From assembly GCA_003993805.1 (NCBI GenBank), contig RSEF01000001.1:207316731-207380730 (forward strand): 64,000 nucleotides of DNA. The letters are read 5' to 3'. The DNA is from Himantopus leucocephalus. Its lineage: Eukaryota; Chordata; Aves; Charadriiformes; Recurvirostridae. The stretch's first letter is position 1, and each line of letters starts with the position of its first letter. A program made the translations under genes and the position numbers. This document shows positions 60,501-64,000 of the stretch, one piece after another. Below the pieces are notes generated by a model. The model saw nothing but the letters and a program-made list of their open reading frames with translations, searched no databases and was not told the origin of the DNA.

Positions 60501-63500
60501 TAATCATCAGCATTTGTGCTTTGCCCAGTTAATGTGCACCACATAATTATGGATTTAAACGATTAACACCATAACAATGGTGCGAACGATTCATGATTTT
60601 GTTGCCAGTGAACGCTGTTTTGACAAAGGTTAATGATACTTCACACTTGACGCAACTGCCTCTGTAACAGCATTTCAATCAAGGCTGCACCCCAAACAAC
60701 TACAGATAACACAGATGGGTTCTGTATCCTTCCAGTATGATACAATGGGGCAAGATTGAGTCTGATGGTGAGAGACTTTTACTTTTCCGGGACACGTTAT
60801 TACAGCCTTGTGAATAAAATCTCTCCTTGGTACAAGCTGCATGAAGGTGGTAAGCCTATCTGCGAAAAATCATGCAGGCAGTGATTTCAACTTCAGAAGC
60901 TTAAGCTTCTCAGATTTTAAACAGAAATGAGTCGTGACCTTTTGTGTTAAGCAGTGAAAGAATAGCATTCTGTGTCAGGAGAATGAATATTTAATCGGAG
61001 CTGACTGTTAGTGCATTTGGAAACACCTGTTACTTGTGCTTAATGGTATTTCATCCCCAGCCAGCATTCCTTCTGTGAGGTTGATATCAAGGGCTATAGA
61101 GCCCCACATGGAATACTGCAGGCATTCGGATAGATCAGGGACAAATGACCAAGATTTCCTGGTAGTTTTTAAGAGGCTGTTAAAAACACCACAGGAAAAT
61201 AAACACTTCCCCTCCCCCTGACCTTCTGTACAGTCGTAGCAAAACTGTACACCACAGCACTTTATACACTGTTTCCCCTGGGACATGATGGAAAAATCAA
61301 CTACAGAGTTTAGGTGACAACCGAGCTGCTCTGTGCAGTATCTGAAGGTGTCCAGCTACCAGAGCGACCAATGGTGCATACGGGTCTCAAGGGAACATGG
61401 GATAAAATTGGCACGTGTGTCCACCCTCAGTAACACGGACAGGGCTAAGAGGCATTGGGGTACGGTGTAAAGAGCAGGAGAGGAGGGGACCTTTTCATGT
61501 AGCACAGAGAAGGATCAGTCTCACTGGCCAGCACAAAACCCTCTGTTAATCCTTTAATGTGGTCAGGAATTAGAAGCTGTAAAATGTTTCCCAAATAGAT
61601 CGTCTTGTTAACTTGCTAATTCAGTTGAAAATTCTGTCCCAATCCTGGCTGCTTACAAAAAGCCCTGCTTGACGCATTGCCAACTACTCAGAGCTCTCAC
61701 GTTTATGATTTGGGGATCTACCAGAGAAGATGAACATCCTCTTATAGCACAGCTTTGCAGGAAAGTCTCTGGCTGACTGATTTTTTCTGCTTTCTCTATA
61801 TGGAATAGGCTAGGGAACCTGATGTTCTGTAAATCATCTGGCAAGGACTCAAGCTGCAGAGAGGATGCTCTTCATGGATTTCCTATGGAAGTCTTAAGCA
61901 GCAAACTTTTATAAGTTAACAGGAGGAACGATTTCCTTTAAGGCTACACCTGTAAAGGTACATCAAACATGCTTGGAGCAGCTCTTGGCCTTAAGCCAGG
62001 TGGCACAGGACAGTCTGTGTCACTACCGTGACAGTTATTTAACCTCTAACCCGGGATGGCTGCATTCAAGCTGCTTATAGGGAACAGCCTCTCCCCCACA
62101 CTAGTGTTCAGCTCGGCTCTGAAATTGTTCTGGAGAGTAATTATGAGCCAAAAATATAGCAGGGACCATTGCTGCAATTTAACAGTTAGACAAGCAAGCT
62201 CCAGTGCCCAGGGATATTCCCTGGTTCCACTGATATACTGGGATAGATATAGGCTAAGGGAGCCTTCGGACGGTACCGCAAATACACTGGGCAACAGCAG
62301 ACTTCTGTTCTTTCAATAAAAGAGCAGCTCCAAGAGCTCTCCTGTGGGCCATTCCCAGAGCTCAAATCCAGATTCACAATCAGACTGCAGCCTTCCTAAA
62401 CGGATAATTGTGCAGGAGCTTTCAAACTTGGCCATCAAACCTTTAAAGAGTCTTCACCTCATTCTTTTCTGTTACAAAAAATGAAGTGTTGACCGTGTAT
62501 TCTGCGCCGTCCTCTTCATGCAGGTGATTTGCAACATGTTCCTCGTGCCTGTGTTTTGTTGCTTTCAGCTACGTTAACAGCAGCAGGTCACATTCCAGTA
62601 CTGGCATGAGTCTCTGTGTGAGCTTCCTAATGGAACTTTGTATTTCGGTCTGGCACTAGGGCAGTTTGGTTTGATGAGGTAAATTTTTGAAGATAAATAA
62701 AAGGCAAAAAAACCCACAAAAAATGAAAACTAAAGTGTAATTTCAAGTTTCCTTTAGAATTTTCAGCTAGATTACAGGCCATTGGAACTCTGCTATTAAA
62801 ACTATGTATCTGGGCAAAGGAATTTTCACACAATATGTACAATTTCTCAGTTGTTTTAAAAAAGCTACTGGTGTAAAACAGTGCATAGCCATTGACATCC
62901 ATGCAACGGCTATTGCAATTAAAAGCCAGACAAGGAGTTACCTTCATTTTGATAAAGTCAGTCGGAAATAACCTTGACTTTTAAAATCCTGAGAGTTGAG
63001 CTGCATCCAAGCCACTAAAGTGGATATACATACTTGGTGATCATTTAGCTTTTCCACTCTTTAAAGACGCAAGTGAGGTTGGCTCCTCCAAGAATTTGCA
63101 AGAACATACAGGGTTTTGTGAGGCCGATATAACCTTCCCATTCCCACGTGGAGGGGAAATCAACAAAACTCTGGGGCACCATTTCCCACACTCCTACAGC
63201 ACACAGTCTATTTCACGTTGAGGAGTCTCTTGAACTGATGCTAGTGGAGAAGACTTTGACAAAATTTATCAGCTATACTGAGTTGACAGAAAGGAACAGG
63301 AATGGAGCTGTGAGAAAAGGCACTAGGCTTTGCCAGATGGGGCCCTAACCATCATTGGAATTGTGAAAACTGCCACTCTGGATGGACCAACTGGCATGCA
63401 GTAGTTTTTTATAGGGAGATTAAGGCATGTTATTAGTTCATTGCTGGAAATGTTCTCACCTGAATAGTTTTAAGATTTTTTCTTTTATTCCATCGCTGAA

Positions 63501-64000
63501 ATGAAAAGTTTCTCTAAGAATTCTGATCTATTCTCAGTGCAGATATTAGCAACTGCAGTCACCAGGAAGCACAGCTCTGAGTTTTGCTAGTTTTGGTAAC
63601 ACCAGATACCCTTTCTTTGGATTTTTTGGCACTACTTTCATTAAATATTACAACTTTGTGTTTCAGCAGAATTGTTAACTGTTATGCTATTGGAAGGATC
63701 CTTCTCCAGACCACTGTATAACTCTTAGTCGCTCTCAGTTGCTGAACTTACCAGGTTTGCTCTTAAATTTTATTATCAATGTTCATCTTGAAAGTCTGTC
63801 TTAATTCTGAATTGCATAATTGTGTACTTGTCTGTAGTGGTTTATTATATATGCTTTATATATGATGGTGGATTCTCCGTTTCTCAAACTAGACCAAGAG
63901 TCCTATCTTTTTTTTAAAAGATCTATCCCCTGTTCCATGAAAATGAATAAATGAGTGGTATTCTTCCCAACTAATTTTTACAATGTATGAGGAATAGATG
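57525..64000 (-). other. GRIA4: GRIA4 intron upstream of the pore exon (partial)
   Basis: At least 6.5 kb of intron running off the window. I looked on the - strand for the preceding exon (the family's DGKYGARD and IWNGMVGELVYG region) and did not find it. A short CCTTG/CCTCG pentanucleotide stretch lies at 58388-58412. AT content is high, especially around 59100-59700. No transposon or RNA gene is recognised. Confidence 0.8.

Noticed and set aside
57525..64000. Possible upstream GRIA4 exon
   Set aside because: I searched by eye on the - strand for the expected S1 residues and splice borders and found none, so the exon is presumed outside the window.

Overview
The window reads as vertebrate, almost certainly avian, nuclear DNA. 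It has compact introns, very few transposable elements, and CR1 LINE fragments carrying the ATTCTATG-type tail. It holds two recognisable genes that converge on each other: the last coding exon of KBTBD3 (+ strand, 871-2491) and the 3' half of GRIA4, the AMPA receptor subunit GluA4 (- strand, 57524 down to about 9676). I know this neighbourhood (GRIA4 close to KBTBD3) from mammals. The species cannot be named from the sequence.

Layout. 1-870 is KBTBD3 intron, followed by a 539-residue terminal coding exon (end of the BTB domain, BACK, kelch repeats). 2492-9675 holds the KBTBD3 3' UTR, a 100-N gap beside a CR1 tail, an old CR1 copy, about 4 kb of unrecognised sequence, and the GRIA4 3' UTR. 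From 9676 upward every recognised gene feature belongs to GRIA4 on the - strand. In transcript order these are: pore exon (57524-57154), M3/S2 exon (55810-55612), S2/R-G exon (50514-50267), flop (25639-25525), flip (18907-18793), the M4 exon with two alternative donors (16581-16447 or 16581-16334), and the long-tail exon (9840-9676). 57525-64000 is intron; the exon upstream of the pore exon is not in the window.

How the parts work together. The exons join in frame with GT/AG borders and encode the last ~410 residues of GluA4. They show three layers of isoform control. First, an A-to-I R/G editing site has its intronic hairpin intact at the 5' splice site of the 248-nt exon. Second, flop and flip form a mutually exclusive pair of 115-nt exons. 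Third, an alternative donor in the M4 exon adds exactly 113 nt with a stop codon (GluA4c tail) or skips it (long tail). Flop, flip, the M4 donors and the long-tail exon were read directly from splice borders and codons because they are short or lie in interrupted frames.

The most unusual signal is a near-perfect inverted repeat (18921-18958) just upstream of the flip 3' splice site. In the pre-mRNA it would fold over the branch-point/pyrimidine region. Other points are a 103-bp direct duplication split by a single N (likely an assembly artefact), the apparent absence of MSANTD4 between the two genes, and a fossil L2-like 3' end. I found no CRISPR array, tRNA, rRNA or clearly novel gene system.
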